From Clostridium folliculivorans (GTDB lineage: Bacteria; Bacillota; Clostridia; Clostridiales; Clostridiaceae), in contig NZ_BQXY01000001.1 in the NCBI RefSeq assembly GCF_024341905.1, positions 62,001-126,000 on the forward strand: a stretch of DNA of 64,000 bases. The letters run 5' to 3'. Shown in pieces: positions 46,980-55,250 of the stretch. A model generated the notes under the pieces. The model saw only the letters and a list, made by a program, of their open reading frames with translations. It made no database searches and was not told where the DNA came from. Every line of letters begins with the position of its first letter. The first letter of the stretch is position 1. Position numbers and translations under genes: made by a program.

Positions 46980-47087
46980 AGGATTTAGAAATGAATAAGT
47001 TAGCAAAATGCCATTAACAAAAGAGCGTTTAATGTTATTGATCCCCTAATAAATAGCAGCTAGATTACCCCAATCTAGTTGCTTTTT
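46980..47087 (+). ncRNA. possible small RNA or leader ending in a strong terminator
   Basis: The 414-base gap between the kinase and the next gene holds a terminator at 47055-47087 (AGCAGCTAGATT / AATCTAGTTGCT, then TTTTT) with no gene for 290 bases upstream. TATAAT-like boxes occur near 46968. The stretch 46980-47054 could therefore be a short transcript of about 100 nt; alternatively the stem is the distant terminator of the kinase operon. Confidence 0.3.
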
Positions 47088-47174
47088 AAAATATTAAAGA
47101 TGTAAAGGATTTTATTCGAAATGTATCTACGAAATAGCTCACCTTCAATTAAATAATAAAAGTGGAGAGGGAAT

Positions 47175-47690
47175 ATGAGAAAACCATCTAAAAGTATTTC
47201 TGTTATCTTATTTATTATGTTAGTTTTTTTTTCGTTTCAAATTATTAGTGTATACCAATACTTTTCTAGTGTAAGATCTACTCTAAAGAATAACTTCAGC
47301 ATAGATGTGCCGAAACCAAAACATGAAATTAAAGTGATGTCTGATATACAGAGGATGCCGGCAGAAGGAAGAGCATATTCAGTTTTAGAATATGATGAAG
47401 ATAACACTAAAAAACTAAAGGATTTTAGTAAGTGGAAGCTAGTTGATAAAGAAAGTAAAGGCGAAGTAAATGAGTTTGTAGATAAGTTTAGAGATTGTCT
47501 ATCAGTTAATAATAATGAAAAAGCTGGGTTTAATAAATATATTCCACAAGTACAAGAGAAGACTTTATACTATTTTAAACCAAATAAAAATGATTACGCA
47601 ATTTTACTGTTCAATGAAGACGAAAAGAGAATATATGTGTTAGAATATATTGATAGATTTGAGAAATATAGTATAAGTTTTAAAAATTAG
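47175..47690 (+). CDS. membrane-anchored or secreted protein of unknown function
   Basis: 171 residues: one N-terminal helix (about 8-28, ISVILFIMLVFFSFQIISVY), then a charged extracytoplasmic domain with KPKHEIKVMSDIQRMPAEGR and YYFKPNKNDYAILLFNED. No Cys lipobox. I do not recognise a family. GGAGAGGGA precedes the ATG. It is 19 bases upstream of the flavodoxin gene and may be co-transcribed with it. Confidence 0.7.
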   Translation: MRKPSKSISVILFIMLVFFSFQIISVYQYFSSVRSTLKNNFSIDVPKPKHEIKVMSDIQRMPAEGRAYSVLEYDEDNTKKLKDFSKWKLVDKESKGEVNEFVDKFRDCLSVNNNEKAGFNKYIPQVQEKTLYYFKPNKNDYAILLFNEDEKRIYVLEYIDRFEKYSISFKN

Positions 47691-47709
47691 ACTATGGGAG
47701 TTGTTATAA

Positions 47710-48198
47710 ATGAGGTCTTTAGTAATTTTTTATTCTCTAGAAGGTGATACTAAATTTATTGCAGAAACTATTAGCAAGGAATTAGATGGAGATATAGCTG
47801 AGATAAAACCAGTTAAACAAATACCTACAGGTGGATTTAGAAAATACTTGTGGGGAGGAAAGCAGGTTATGTTTAAGGATAAACCGGATATTGAGCCGAT
47901 AAATGAAGATTTATCTAAATATGATCTCATAGTTCTTGGAACGCCAGTATGGGCAAGTAGATTTGCACCTGTGTTTAATACATTTTTAGAGAAACATAAA
48001 ATAAAAAATAAAAGCATCGCTTTGTTTTGTTGCCATAGTGGAGGACGAGAGGGTAAGACTTTTGAAGATTTCAAAGAAAAGCTAAAAGGAAATGATTTTT
48101 TAGGGGAGATGGCTTTTGAGGACCCTCTAAAGAAAGATAAAGAAGATAGTTTATTAAAAGCAAAACAATGGATAAGAACTATAAAAGAAAGTTTATAA
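47710..48198 (+). CDS. flavodoxin family protein
   Basis: A 162-residue flavodoxin-fold protein that should bind FMN. The phosphate loop is YSLEGDTKFIAE (about 8-19), a variant of the usual SxTGNT. The isoalloxazine loops are GTPVWASRFAP (near 77) and CCHSGGREGKT (near 109). Related proteins (flavodoxin/NAD(P)H dehydrogenase group) carry electrons or reduce quinones in the cytoplasm. The partner is unknown. Confidence 0.85.
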   Translation: MRSLVIFYSLEGDTKFIAETISKELDGDIAEIKPVKQIPTGGFRKYLWGGKQVMFKDKPDIEPINEDLSKYDLIVLGTPVWASRFAPVFNTFLEKHKIKNKSIALFCCHSGGREGKTFEDFKEKLKGNDFLGEMAFEDPLKKDKEDSLLKAKQWIRTIKESL

Positions 48199-48199
48199 T

Positions 48200-48250
48200 A
48201 AAAGGACCCTAAGCATTACTTTGAATGTAAGGTATGTTGGGGTTTTTATT
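48200..48250 (+). terminator. terminator after the flavodoxin gene
   Basis: Imperfect long stem, AAGGACCCTAAGCATTAC against GTAAGGTATGTTGGGGTT, followed by TTTTTATT. Confidence 0.65.
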
Positions 48251-48375
48251 ATGTAATCTATTATAAGATCATTGGAAAGTGTAATAAAATAAATGCATGA
48301 TGTTTTTGAAAATGACAATAATAAATTATATTATCTATATATTTTATTTGGAGTTTTCAAAAGGAGATTAATTAT

Positions 48376-48984
48376 ATGGAAGCAGTGTTGATCTTTAAAG
48401 CAATTGTAGTTTTTATTGGTGGCACTTTAGTTTTAAAACTAGGAGGAAGAAAGTCTATATCTCAAATGACAATAGCACAAACTGTTGTTATGATTGGAAT
48501 GGGAGAACTAATCATTCAACCATTGGCAGATAAAAGCTTAGTAAGAACTTTCGTATCGGCCTTTATGCTTGTATTTTCAATGATATTTATAGAATATTTA
48601 GAGTTAAAGTTTGATTTTATGGAAAAGTTATTTTCAGGAAAATCAGTTATAGTAATTGAAAATGGGCAACTAAATATTGAAAATATGAAAAAGTTAAGAC
48701 TTACAGTGGATAGACTTGAAACTAGGTTACGACAAATAGGGGTTCAATCAATTGCTGAAGTGAAATATGCTACTATAGAAGTTAGTGGACAAATTGGGTA
48801 TGAACTTAAAGACGATAAGAAACCTCTAACTAAAGGAGAATTCATGGATTTGCTTGGAATAATACCGCAACTTAAAGATATTGTTGCAAATTACAAAAGT
48901 AATGAAGGAAAAGCGAATTCTTCAGATATATTTAGCGAAATTAAAGGTGTTACCTCAAAGCAAAATGAAGATTATCTTAAGTAA
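48376..48984 (+). CDS. DUF421 (YetF-like) membrane protein
   Basis: 202 residues. Two or three N-terminal membrane helices contain the family motif LKLGGRKSISQMTIAQTVVM (19-38). The cytoplasmic domain follows, with KSVIVIENGQLNIENMKKLR and VKYATIEVSGQIGYELK. YetF-like proteins are common in spore-formers; SpoVAEa is a relative. The role is uncertain. AAAGGAG precedes the ATG. The C-terminus is Ser/Lys-rich. Confidence 0.85.
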   Translation: MEAVLIFKAIVVFIGGTLVLKLGGRKSISQMTIAQTVVMIGMGELIIQPLADKSLVRTFVSAFMLVFSMIFIEYLELKFDFMEKLFSGKSVIVIENGQLNIENMKKLRLTVDRLETRLRQIGVQSIAEVKYATIEVSGQIGYELKDDKKPLTKGEFMDLLGIIPQLKDIVANYKSNEGKANSSDIFSEIKGVTSKQNEDYLK

Positions 48985-48998
48985 GAAGTAAAAAAATA

Positions 48999-49036
48999 AA
49001 CTATAGGCTATTTTATAAAAAAGATAACCTATAGTC
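48999..49036. terminator. bidirectional hairpin between convergent genes
   Basis: Stem CTATAGG ... CCTATAG with inner AT pairs, A/T-rich flanks on both sides, between the DUF421 gene and the minus-strand dctP remnant. Confidence 0.6.
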
Positions 49037-49079
49037 TAAAATAGTGGATTTTTTAATTAAAAATCTTAAGAAATAGTAT

Positions 49080-49571
49080 CTACTTTGTTTCTTCGATTTG
49101 ATTAATTAAATTCGTATATTTGCTAGCAAACTTTTCGTAAACAGGAGAAACTGCGTTTTTAAACTGATTTTTAGAAGATTGATCTAATTCTGTAATCTTA
49201 ACTCCAGCATCTTTCATTTTCGTTAACATAACTTCTTCATTGCTCTTCCAAGCTTGTTTCTGTACTTCTACAGAATCAGTAGCTGCTTTTTTTATTATTT
49301 CTTGGTCTTCTTTCGATAGAGAATCCATAACTGTTTTACTAGCTACCAGTATATCTGGTATTCTTGAATGCTCATCAAAAGTGTAATATTTAGCAACATT
49401 AAATTGACTAGAAGAAACATATGTTGCAGTATTATTTTCAGCGCCATCAACTTGTCCTAAAGCTAAAGCTTGTAATACTAAGGAAGAATCCATTGGTGAT
49501 GGAATAGCGCCAAAGGAAGAGACAAGAGATTTCATAAGATCACTTTCTTGCACTCTTATTCTTAAATCCAT
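49080..49571 (-). pseudogene. truncated TRAP transporter solute-binding protein (DctP), C-terminal half
   Basis: The 163 codons match only the C-terminal half of DctP-type binding proteins: IRVQESDLMKSLVSSFGAIP, the QVDGAENN ligand motif and a final helical KFASKYTNLINQIEE. The signal peptide and first lobe are missing, about half the family's 330 residues, and no dctQ/dctM genes follow. The apparent ATG at 49571 lies inside an open frame of an unrelated membrane/HAMP-like segment in another frame, with no ribosome site. I read this as a deletion scar. Confidence 0.75.
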
Positions 49572-49785
49572 ACATATTGTCTAAATTATCAACAGTTTCA
49601 GATACCTTCTGATTTTGTATATTAACACTATTAACAATTTCAGTAGCTGTGTTTTTAAGCTCTTTGATAGGGTTTATGAAGTTAATTGATAGTATAATAA
49701 TACTTGCAATAGAAATAAAAAGGATTACAATGAATAAAATTAAGATATAAATACCAATTAATAATTTGAAAAGAAAATATTTCAA
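49540..49785 (-). pseudogene. N-terminal membrane/HAMP-like gene fragment fused out of frame to dctP
   Basis: 81 codons: one long membrane helix (about 5-33) followed by NPIKELKNTATEIVNSVN, a HAMP-linker-like stretch as in chemoreceptors or kinases, then QKVSETVDNLDN. The end, MYGFKNKSARK, is the dctP sequence read in another frame. The fragment therefore seems to be the 5' part of a receptor-like gene joined by deletion to the dctP 3' half. Confidence 0.55.
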
Positions 49786-49865
49786 AGTAATCCATAAGAA
49801 TTGTTGATAAAAAAGAGGTAGTTTGATAAAATAATTACGAACATATGTACGTAGGTGGTGAGATC

Positions 49866-50123
49866 TTGAAGATTGTTGCTAAAAGTATAGAAATGGTAGC
49901 TTGGTTTGATATAAATGGTAAACCGCATCCTGTAAGATTTAAGGTTAGCGAAGGTGAGAATTGTGTAATTAAGATTGATAGAGTAATTAAATTATATAAG
50001 GAAAGAATAGCAGGAAATGATATGCTTATATTTGTATGCCAAAGTTTAATAGCAAGTAATGAAAGATTGTATGAGATTAAATATGAGATGTGTACTTGTA
50101 AATGGATGCTGTTTAAGTTTTAA
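49866..50123 (+). CDS. small conserved clostridial-type protein of unknown function
   Basis: 85 residues, probably cytoplasmic: KIVAKSIEMVAWFDINGKPH then PVRFKVSEGENCVIKIDRVI and an end with MCTCKWMLFKF. The beta-rich pattern and the WFDxNGKPxPVRF motif look like a single small domain. I recall similar hypothetical proteins in clostridia but cannot name a function. TTG 49866 is chosen for the AGGTGGTGAG just upstream; the ATG at 49845 lacks a ribosome site. Confidence 0.65.
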   Translation: MKIVAKSIEMVAWFDINGKPHPVRFKVSEGENCVIKIDRVIKLYKERIAGNDMLIFVCQSLIASNERLYEIKYEMCTCKWMLFKF

Positions 50124-50218
50124 GATCTTAAAGCAAGTATTATATGAATATTATTAAAGTTGATAAAAATATAAAGAGTCTAGGGTAGTCCCCTAGACTT
50201 ATTGAAAAGATAAATATT

Positions 50219-50641
50219 TTATTCTGAAAGACTGCTCTTTGTTATTAGCGCATTTATATAGCCTTTAAGTTCGCTATCCTCTACAGAGCCGTTTGATAAA
50301 CCAAGTAATGCTAGTACTAAAACTGCTATAGCGTTATTATCTACTTTAACAGTTACTCTGTTGTTACCTATATCTCCAAAACTGATACTTTCAGTTTCAT
50401 AGTCAGATTGTCCTTGAAGCTGTCTTTGATCTTGATCTTGATCCTGGAGCTGTTTTTGAAGTTGATCTTGATCTTGAAGCTGTTTTTGCTCCTGATCTTG
50501 AAGTTGTTTCTGTAATTGAGCTTGAACCTGAGCTTGCTCCTGTAATTGAGTTTGTAATTGTTCTTGTTTTTGTACTATTAACTGAAGTAGCTCATATACC
50601 TCAGAAGGAGTCCTTTGTTTATCATTATTACTATATGCCAT
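50219..50641 (-). CDS. Gln-rich repeat protein of unknown function
   Basis: 140 residues. Residues 25-80 are a repetitive coiled-coil run of QKQLQDQ-type units, and the DNA shows matching direct repeats. The C-terminal third is different: SISFGDIGNNRVTVKVDNNA, then a hydrophobic stretch IAVLVLALLGL and a charged end. No signal peptide. The ribosome site ATGAGGTG is good. The composition resembles some spore or cell-surface scaffolding proteins, but I cannot assign a role. The repeat region may vary in length between strains. Confidence 0.7.
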   Translation of the reverse strand: MAYSNNDKQRTPSEVYELLQLIVQKQEQLQTQLQEQAQVQAQLQKQLQDQEQKQLQDQDQLQKQLQDQDQDQRQLQGQSDYETESISFGDIGNNRVTVKVDNNAIAVLVLALLGLSNGSVEDSELKGYINALITKSSLSE

Positions 50642-51234
50642 TATTTACACCTCATAATTTAATCATATTGTTTGAAGTTTTTTAGTTGTAGCAGTGTTAT
50701 AGTTGTCCACTATAATAGCGTATAAATAAAATTTATTTATACGTCACCAGTTATTCAGCTTGAAAGGGTCAAATAAATACGTTTTATGGTATAATATATG
50801 TTTAAATTTAGAATATGTTCTTAGTAATTTATAATATAGATTAATGAAAGTATTACGATATTTTTTTAAAGATATGAAAGTGATGGATATATTAAGGAAA
50901 GAACTTTATTTATTTGTTAGAAAATCTGATTTGTTTTTTTATAAAGGGCTTAATCCAGATATTTTGTTTATTACTAATGTGAAGTTAATATAGAAAATTT
51001 AAGTTTATTTTTATGTGAAGAATATTTACATATGTAAACTTGAAATAATATAGAATTAAAACTAAAGGTTGGTGAAGTTTGAAGGAAATATAGGAGTTAG
51101 ATGGAACACAAAAGTTTTATTTGTAATAATGGATAAAGATAAGTTAGTTTCCAATAGATATATATAATAAGAATCCTAATTCTGAGCAATATATTAGTGT
51201 AATAAAAATTAATTATATTAAGGAGGAAATTATC
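50642..51234. other. 593-base intergenic region with one AT-rich inverted repeat
   Basis: Near 50720-50744 there is a near-perfect palindrome CGTATAAATAAA ... TTTATTTATACG about 80 bases upstream of the Gln-rich gene. A 49-codon frame at about 50845 lacks a ribosome site and was not accepted. The right part must contain the forespore promoter of the SASP gene, which I could not pin down. Confidence 0.4.
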
Positions 51235-51432
51235 ATGGCAAGCAGAGGAAACAGAATTTTAGTTCCAGAAGCAAAAGATAAATTAAGTCAATTTAAGTTT
51301 GAGACAGCAAGAGAACTAGGGGTTAACTTAACTGAAGGCTATAATGGTAACTTAACTTCAAGAGAAAATGGTTCAGTAGGTGGATCTATGGTTAAGAAGA
51401 TTATAGAAAGCTATGAAAATGGTCTTAAATAG
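51235..51432 (+). CDS. alpha/beta-type small acid-soluble spore protein
   Basis: 65 residues, the typical SASP length and plan. A variable N-terminus is followed by KFETARELGVNLTEGYNG, which holds the germination protease (GPR) cleavage site, and a DNA-binding block SVGGSMVKKIIESYEN. These proteins coat spore DNA against UV and are made in the forespore, normally under sigma-G. The ribosome site AAGGAGG is very strong. It is monocistronic with its own terminator. Confidence 0.95.
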   Translation: MASRGNRILVPEAKDKLSQFKFETARELGVNLTEGYNGNLTSRENGSVGGSMVKKIIESYENGLK

Positions 51433-51531
51433 TAATTTTTTATAAGTTACATTATATAAAGAATTATAATAAGAATCCTTTTACATATCTTGGCTATATA
51501 GATATATAGTTACATGTTATAAAGTGAAAGT

Positions 51532-51562
51532 AAAGCAGCTTCTATCTGGAGCTGCTTTATTC
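51532..51562 (+). terminator. terminator of the SASP gene
   Basis: Perfect 9-bp stem AAAGCAGCT / AGCTGCTTT followed by a T-rich tail. Confidence 0.8.
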
Positions 51563-51573
51563 ATTTTAAAAAA

Positions 51574-51646
51574 GGCGCTGTTAAAGCGCCATGGTGAAAT
51601 TGATTGGTTAATCATCTTAATTTCAATAATATTCTTAAATATAGCC
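51574..51646. mobile_element. 73-bp residue of an IS with both ends (copy D)
   Basis: The left end GGCGCTGTTAAAGC ... GGTTAATCATC is joined directly to the right end TTAATTTCAATAATATTC ... ATATAGCC. Everything between the terminal repeats is gone, so it is the smallest member of the family in the window. Confidence 0.6.
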
Positions 51647-51740
51647 TAAAAAAATATCTTTTGTAAAATATTGGAAGGAATTTTATGGAGTATATAGAAA
51701 TAATTATATAAATATATATGTTTTTTAAGGAGTGGGTGAA

Positions 51741-52286
51741 GTGATAATAATAGCTTTAATCTCAATAGGTGCTTTGATAAAGAGTATATCAATGTATTTA
51801 AATTCTTCTTTGGTTAAGAATATGAAAGAAAATAACTTAAATATTAAAGTAAATAAGCTATACTGTATTTATGGAATCGTTCTTATCTTATTTTCTACTT
51901 TGATATCTCTTTTAGGTAGCTATGTAGATGTTATGAAGGAAAATATTTTTATTACATTGTTGTCTACAATACTTCTTTGTGTAGGGGCGTATATGGTGTT
52001 ATATTGGAAAAATGTTGATATATATATAACTGATAAAGAAATACGCTATATAAATATATTTAAAGCAACAGAAGTTATAAAATGGGATGAGATAACTGAT
52101 ATTAGATTTAGTTACATGACAAGAGAATTAATTATGGAAGTATATGATATAAAGATAAAGATAGATATTTCAAATTCATCAATAGAGGCTTTCTTTGATA
52201 TTATGAAGCAAAATCTAAGTCAATATTTTTATAATGATGCTCTAGAAAAAATCCTAAAACATAAAAAAGTTATGCAGCTTAATTAA
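51741..52286 (+). CDS. small membrane protein with a cytoplasmic PH-like domain
   Basis: About 181 residues. Three predicted helices (about 1-18, 40-63 and 72-91) are followed by a soluble domain, YITDKEIRYINIFKATEVIK then WDEITDIRF, a pattern seen in bacterial PH-like membrane proteins. Function unknown. GTG 51741 is chosen because AAGGAG is 8 bases upstream; the GTG at 51732 lies too close to it. Confidence 0.65.
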   Translation: MIIIALISIGALIKSISMYLNSSLVKNMKENNLNIKVNKLYCIYGIVLILFSTLISLLGSYVDVMKENIFITLLSTILLCVGAYMVLYWKNVDIYITDKEIRYINIFKATEVIKWDEITDIRFSYMTRELIMEVYDIKIKIDISNSSIEAFFDIMKQNLSQYFYNDALEKILKHKKVMQLN

Positions 52287-52339
52287 ACAATGTTTTACTA
52301 TAATGATAGGCTTAATAAAATATTATAAATACTTTGTTA

Positions 52340-52379
52340 AATAGAAAGTGTCTAACTGAGAAGGGGCTTTCTATTTTTT
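52340..52379 (+). terminator. terminator upstream of repeat R3
   Basis: Stem AATAGAAAG / CTTTCTATT then TTTTTTT, which runs directly into the 85-bp unit beginning TACTGTATAG. Confidence 0.8.
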
Positions 52380-52568
52380 TACTGTATAGGAAGTTATAAA
52401 ATTTTCAAGGTAGCTAAATCTAGACATTCCAATGCTTTTATAAGTTTTTTATGGCTATACAGTAAAAAATAAAATTTATGTCTCCTGCCAAATTTTCCTC
52501 ATATACATTCGGAAAGGCAGATGCGTTAAAAAAGCTCACTGAAGAAGGTGGCTTCAGCGACTTTTTTT
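52380..52568 (+). repeat. structured repeat R3 (85-bp unit, hairpin, terminator)
   Basis: A complete copy. The 85-bp unit has perfect 10-bp inverted ends TACTGTATAG / CTATACAGTA (52380-52464). The conserved hairpin CTGCC ... TTTCC / GGAAAGGCAG lies at about 52483-52525. The terminator stem CTGAA ... TTCAG with TTTTTTT is at 52535-52568. Confidence 0.75.
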
Positions 52569-52812
52569 ATACTTTACTATAGAAAACATTGAAGTATTGG
52601 ACTTAGGATAAGAAAATAAAAATTATAAATTGCTATATTTATAGGTGTTCTATTAAGCCTTTGACGTAAATTAAACCAATAAATAAGGTTAGTTTACATA
52701 AAAGTACAACAGCGTATAAAGAAAAATATATATAGAAAGAATAAAATTCATTTTTATGAAGAAACTATAGAAAGATGTGAAAAATTCATAAAATATTAAT
52801 AGAAATTTTACA

Positions 52813-52882
52813 TTGACAAAACAAAACAAATAGTGATAAAATATTTGGTTAATTTGACAGTAAGGTTATTTAGAGGTATAAT
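52813..52882 (+). promoter_or_regulatory. two tandem sigma-A promoters of veg
   Basis: Promoter 1 is TTGACA (52813) with TAAAAT 18 bases further (52837). Promoter 2 is TTGACA (52854) with TATAAT 17 bases further (52877). Both have consensus -35 boxes and suggest strong expression, as known for the Bacillus veg promoter. Confidence 0.85.
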
Positions 52883-52906
52883 AGAAATAGGAAAGAGGGT
52901 GTTCAT

Positions 52907-53143
52907 ATGGAAAAGAGTAAGACATTATCTTCCATAAGGAAAGACATAGAAGGTCATATTGGTGAAAAAGTTATACTTAGAGCTAATGGAGGACGAAGAA
53001 AGGTTCTAGTTAATAATGGTGTACTTGAGAGTGTGTACCCAAGTATATTTGTTATTAGATTAGAAACTGACACCCAAAGGACTGTGACATATAGTTATTC
53101 AGATGTATTGACAAAGACTGTACAGCTTGTATTTAAAGGATAA
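52907..53143 (+). CDS. veg: Veg family protein
   Basis: 78 residues: SSIRKDIEGHIGEKVILRAN then GGRRKVLVNNGVLESVYPSI and TQRTVTYSYSDVLTKTV, the characteristic Veg sequence with an SH3-like beta-barrel fold. In Bacillus subtilis Veg stimulates biofilm matrix genes and lies near the origin; its biochemistry is unsettled. The gene has two consensus promoters and its own terminator. AGAGGGTG precedes the ATG. Confidence 0.93.
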   Translation: MEKSKTLSSIRKDIEGHIGEKVILRANGGRRKVLVNNGVLESVYPSIFVIRLETDTQRTVTYSYSDVLTKTVQLVFKG

Positions 53144-53232
53144 TTAAAAACCTCGTTTTGCGATTTGAAGTTATGCATGTATGAATATGTTGCAATTATA
53201 GAATTAATTTATTTTGTGATATATGATTTATA

Positions 53233-53273
53233 ACTAAAAACTTTAAATCCCTACGGGGTTTTTAGTTTTTTTT
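53233..53273 (+). terminator. terminator of veg
   Basis: Stem CTAAAAAC / GTTTTTAG with inner CC / GG, then eight T. The T-tract continues into a half copy of the 85-bp repeat unit. Confidence 0.8.
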
Positions 53274-53335
53274 ACTATAAAGGAAAATATAAAATTTTCA
53301 AGTTAGCTAAACCTAGAAATTTTACGTAACATAAA
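53272..53335 (+). repeat. half copy of the 85-bp repeat unit (R6)
   Basis: The first about 60 bases match the left part of the 85-bp units (TACTATAAAGG, TATAAAATTTTCAAGTTAGC, TAAACCTAGAAATTT). The right inverted end and the hairpin are missing. Confidence 0.5.
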
Positions 53336-53392
53336 TATTTTATTAATAGTTTATTTAAAAGCTATAATCAAATTAAACGTTTACTAATAAAA

Positions 53393-53480
53393 TAAAAAAA
53401 GAAAGATGGTGGGTTTCCATCTTTCAACTATGGTATAAAAGGGTATTGAGAATTTATGAGAGGTTATATGGTCAATAACC
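53393..53480 (-). ncRNA. predicted small RNA between veg and sipL
   Basis: Minus-strand promoter TTGACA (53515-53510) with TATTAT (53492-53487) at exactly 17 bases, start near 53480. The transcript would contain a 5' hairpin GGTTAT / ATAACC and end in a 9-bp stem GAAAGATGG / CCATCTTTC followed by TTTTTTT, at about 53393. No ORF fits in it and no minus-strand gene lies upstream that could need this terminator. The expected length is about 90 nt. Confidence 0.55.
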
Positions 53481-53486
53481 ATCTTT

Positions 53487-53515
53487 ATAATACGACATAT
53501 TTTTTAACTTGTCAA
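53487..53515 (-). promoter_or_regulatory. sigma-A promoter of the predicted small RNA
   Basis: Consensus TTGACA, 17-base spacer and TATTAT on the minus strand, pointing away from sipL towards the terminator at 53401-53425. Confidence 0.65.
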
Positions 53516-53652
53516 CCCAAGATGTAAAAAAAACTTGTTTAATTTCGACAAAATCTGCAGAAATAATTAAGTAAATTTATATAAATATTTAATCATAATT
53601 TTGAATCCTATAGTGTATACATTATAGTAGGTATATTATGGGAGGGATGAAT

Positions 53653-55218
53653 TTGGCAGGATTAGATGTGATAAAAGAGAATATCGAATATGAAAGACTT
53701 TTCAGTATAAGCTCATCTGATGCAGTATTGAAAGGTGAATACTTAATTCCGGATACCCATCCGGATGTGGTGAGAATACTTACCGTAGAGGCTAAACCTG
53801 TTATTACTAATAAGGAAGTAGTACAAGAAAGGGTTTATGTTGAAGGTCAGGTAGAGTACAATGTAATCTATTTAGCAAAAGAAGATGAAGGATTAGGAGT
53901 CCATACAATTACTTATAGCGATAAGTTTGCAAACTATATTGATGTTGCCGGCGCTGAACATAGAATGGTATGCGATGCAGAGAGTGAAGTTGAACATATT
54001 AATTCAAACATAATAAATGAAAGAAAAGTTAGCTTGGAATGTATTTTTTCAACAAAATGCACTGTGTACAAGAAAGATAACTTTGAATTTGTAAAAGATA
54101 TTGAAGGTTCAGGCGATATTGAAGTTAAAAAGAGAGTTGAAGCATTTGATAAGCTTGTTTATGAAAAAGGGTTTGATTTATCAACTAAAGCAAGTTTGCA
54201 AATTGGAATGGATAAACCACAGATAGGAAAAATCATCAAAATAAATGTACAGCTTCATAAAAAAGAAATAAGGGCCTTAGATGGTAAGGTTCAAGTATCT
54301 TGTTATTGTAAATTAGATCTATTATACAAAGCTGCAGATTCAAGAGAATTAGTTCCTATAGAGGATGATTTATTTTTGACAAAAGAAGAAGACGCAGAAA
54401 GTGTTTCTTCAGCTATGATTACTGATGGTGAATTCAGAGTTACAGGAACTGAATACAGTATTAGTCAAGATGATTTAGGTGAGGCTAGAACCCTTGATAT
54501 TGAAGTATTACTAGGTGGACAATTAAAAGTATATAGCAAAGATGATTTGGAAATAATCGAAGACGCATATTCTCCAGTTAGAAATATGGAACTAAAGAAA
54601 GATGATGTAGAGATGACTGTGCTACATGGTCAAGGAAATAATGAGACTATTATAAAGGACAATCTAGAGCCTGAACAAAATTCTAATGAGCCATTACAAA
54701 TCTTAAGCACCACAGGAGAAGTGGTTTCATTAGAAAATAAAATTGTTGATAATAAGGTTGTTATCGATGGTATTGTAAATGTTAATGTAATATACAAGAC
54801 TGCTGATACAGATAATAATGTTGCAAACATGAAGTCTGAAATTCCATTCACTACAACTGTAGATATGCAAGATATAAAGGATAATATGAAATCTATAGTT
54901 AAAGCATGGATAGAAAGTCTTCAAGCTTCTATAGAAGCACATACAATTGCTATAAAGGCAGTTATAAATGCAAGTGCTAAAGTATACCTTTTGAGCAAAA
55001 AACAATATATTTCAGAGGTAGAAGAAAAAGAAGGCGAAGTTGCAGGTAAGAAAGCATCTATAACAATCTACTCAGTACAGAAGCACGACACTCTTTGGGA
55101 CTTGGCTAAGAAGTTTAATACTACAATGGCTGAGTTATTAAAGATAAATAATCTAGAAGGACCAGACTCAATTTGCGTAAATCAAAAGCTTATAATACCT
55201 GGAAGAGCTGTAATGTAG
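53653..55218 (+). CDS. sipL: SPOCS (DUF3794)/LysM protein, SipL-like spore coat morphogenesis factor
   Basis: About 521 residues. Two or more SPOCS/DUF3794 beta domains fill the first 460 residues (GEYLIPDTHPDVVRILTVEA and EGQVEYNVIYLA near the start, repeated as DGIVNVNVIYKT later). A C-terminal LysM domain (about 472-516) contains YSVQKHDTLWDLAKKFNTTM. In Clostridioides difficile this architecture is SipL, which binds SpoIVA through LysM and is needed to localise the coat. TTG 53653 is chosen with GGAGGG 6 bases upstream; ATGs at 53647 and 53638 are alternatives. Mother-cell expression is expected. Confidence 0.85.
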   Translation: MAGLDVIKENIEYERLFSISSSDAVLKGEYLIPDTHPDVVRILTVEAKPVITNKEVVQERVYVEGQVEYNVIYLAKEDEGLGVHTITYSDKFANYIDVAGAEHRMVCDAESEVEHINSNIINERKVSLECIFSTKCTVYKKDNFEFVKDIEGSGDIEVKKRVEAFDKLVYEKGFDLSTKASLQIGMDKPQIGKIIKINVQLHKKEIRALDGKVQVSCYCKLDLLYKAADSRELVPIEDDLFLTKEEDAESVSSAMITDGEFRVTGTEYSISQDDLGEARTLDIEVLLGGQLKVYSKDDLEIIEDAYSPVRNMELKKDDVEMTVLHGQGNNETIIKDNLEPEQNSNEPLQILSTTGEVVSLENKIVDNKVVIDGIVNVNVIYKTADTDNNVANMKSEIPFTTTVDMQDIKDNMKSIVKAWIESLQASIEAHTIAIKAVINASAKVYLLSKKQYISEVEEKEGEVAGKKASITIYSVQKHDTLWDLAKKFNTTMAELLKINNLEGPDSICVNQKLIIPGRAVM

Positions 55219-55250
55219 CTTTTATGGATTATTAATATTTAGTTATAAAT

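Noticed and set aside
50400-50570. Repeated CTTGATCTTGAAG-like units as an independent DNA repeat
   Set aside because: They encode the QLQDQ repeats of the 50219-50641 gene, so they are explained by the protein.
50845-50994. 49-codon frame upstream of the SASP gene
   Set aside because: No ribosome site, poor sequence complexity (Phe/Lys/Leu-rich, AT-driven), and no recognisable motif.
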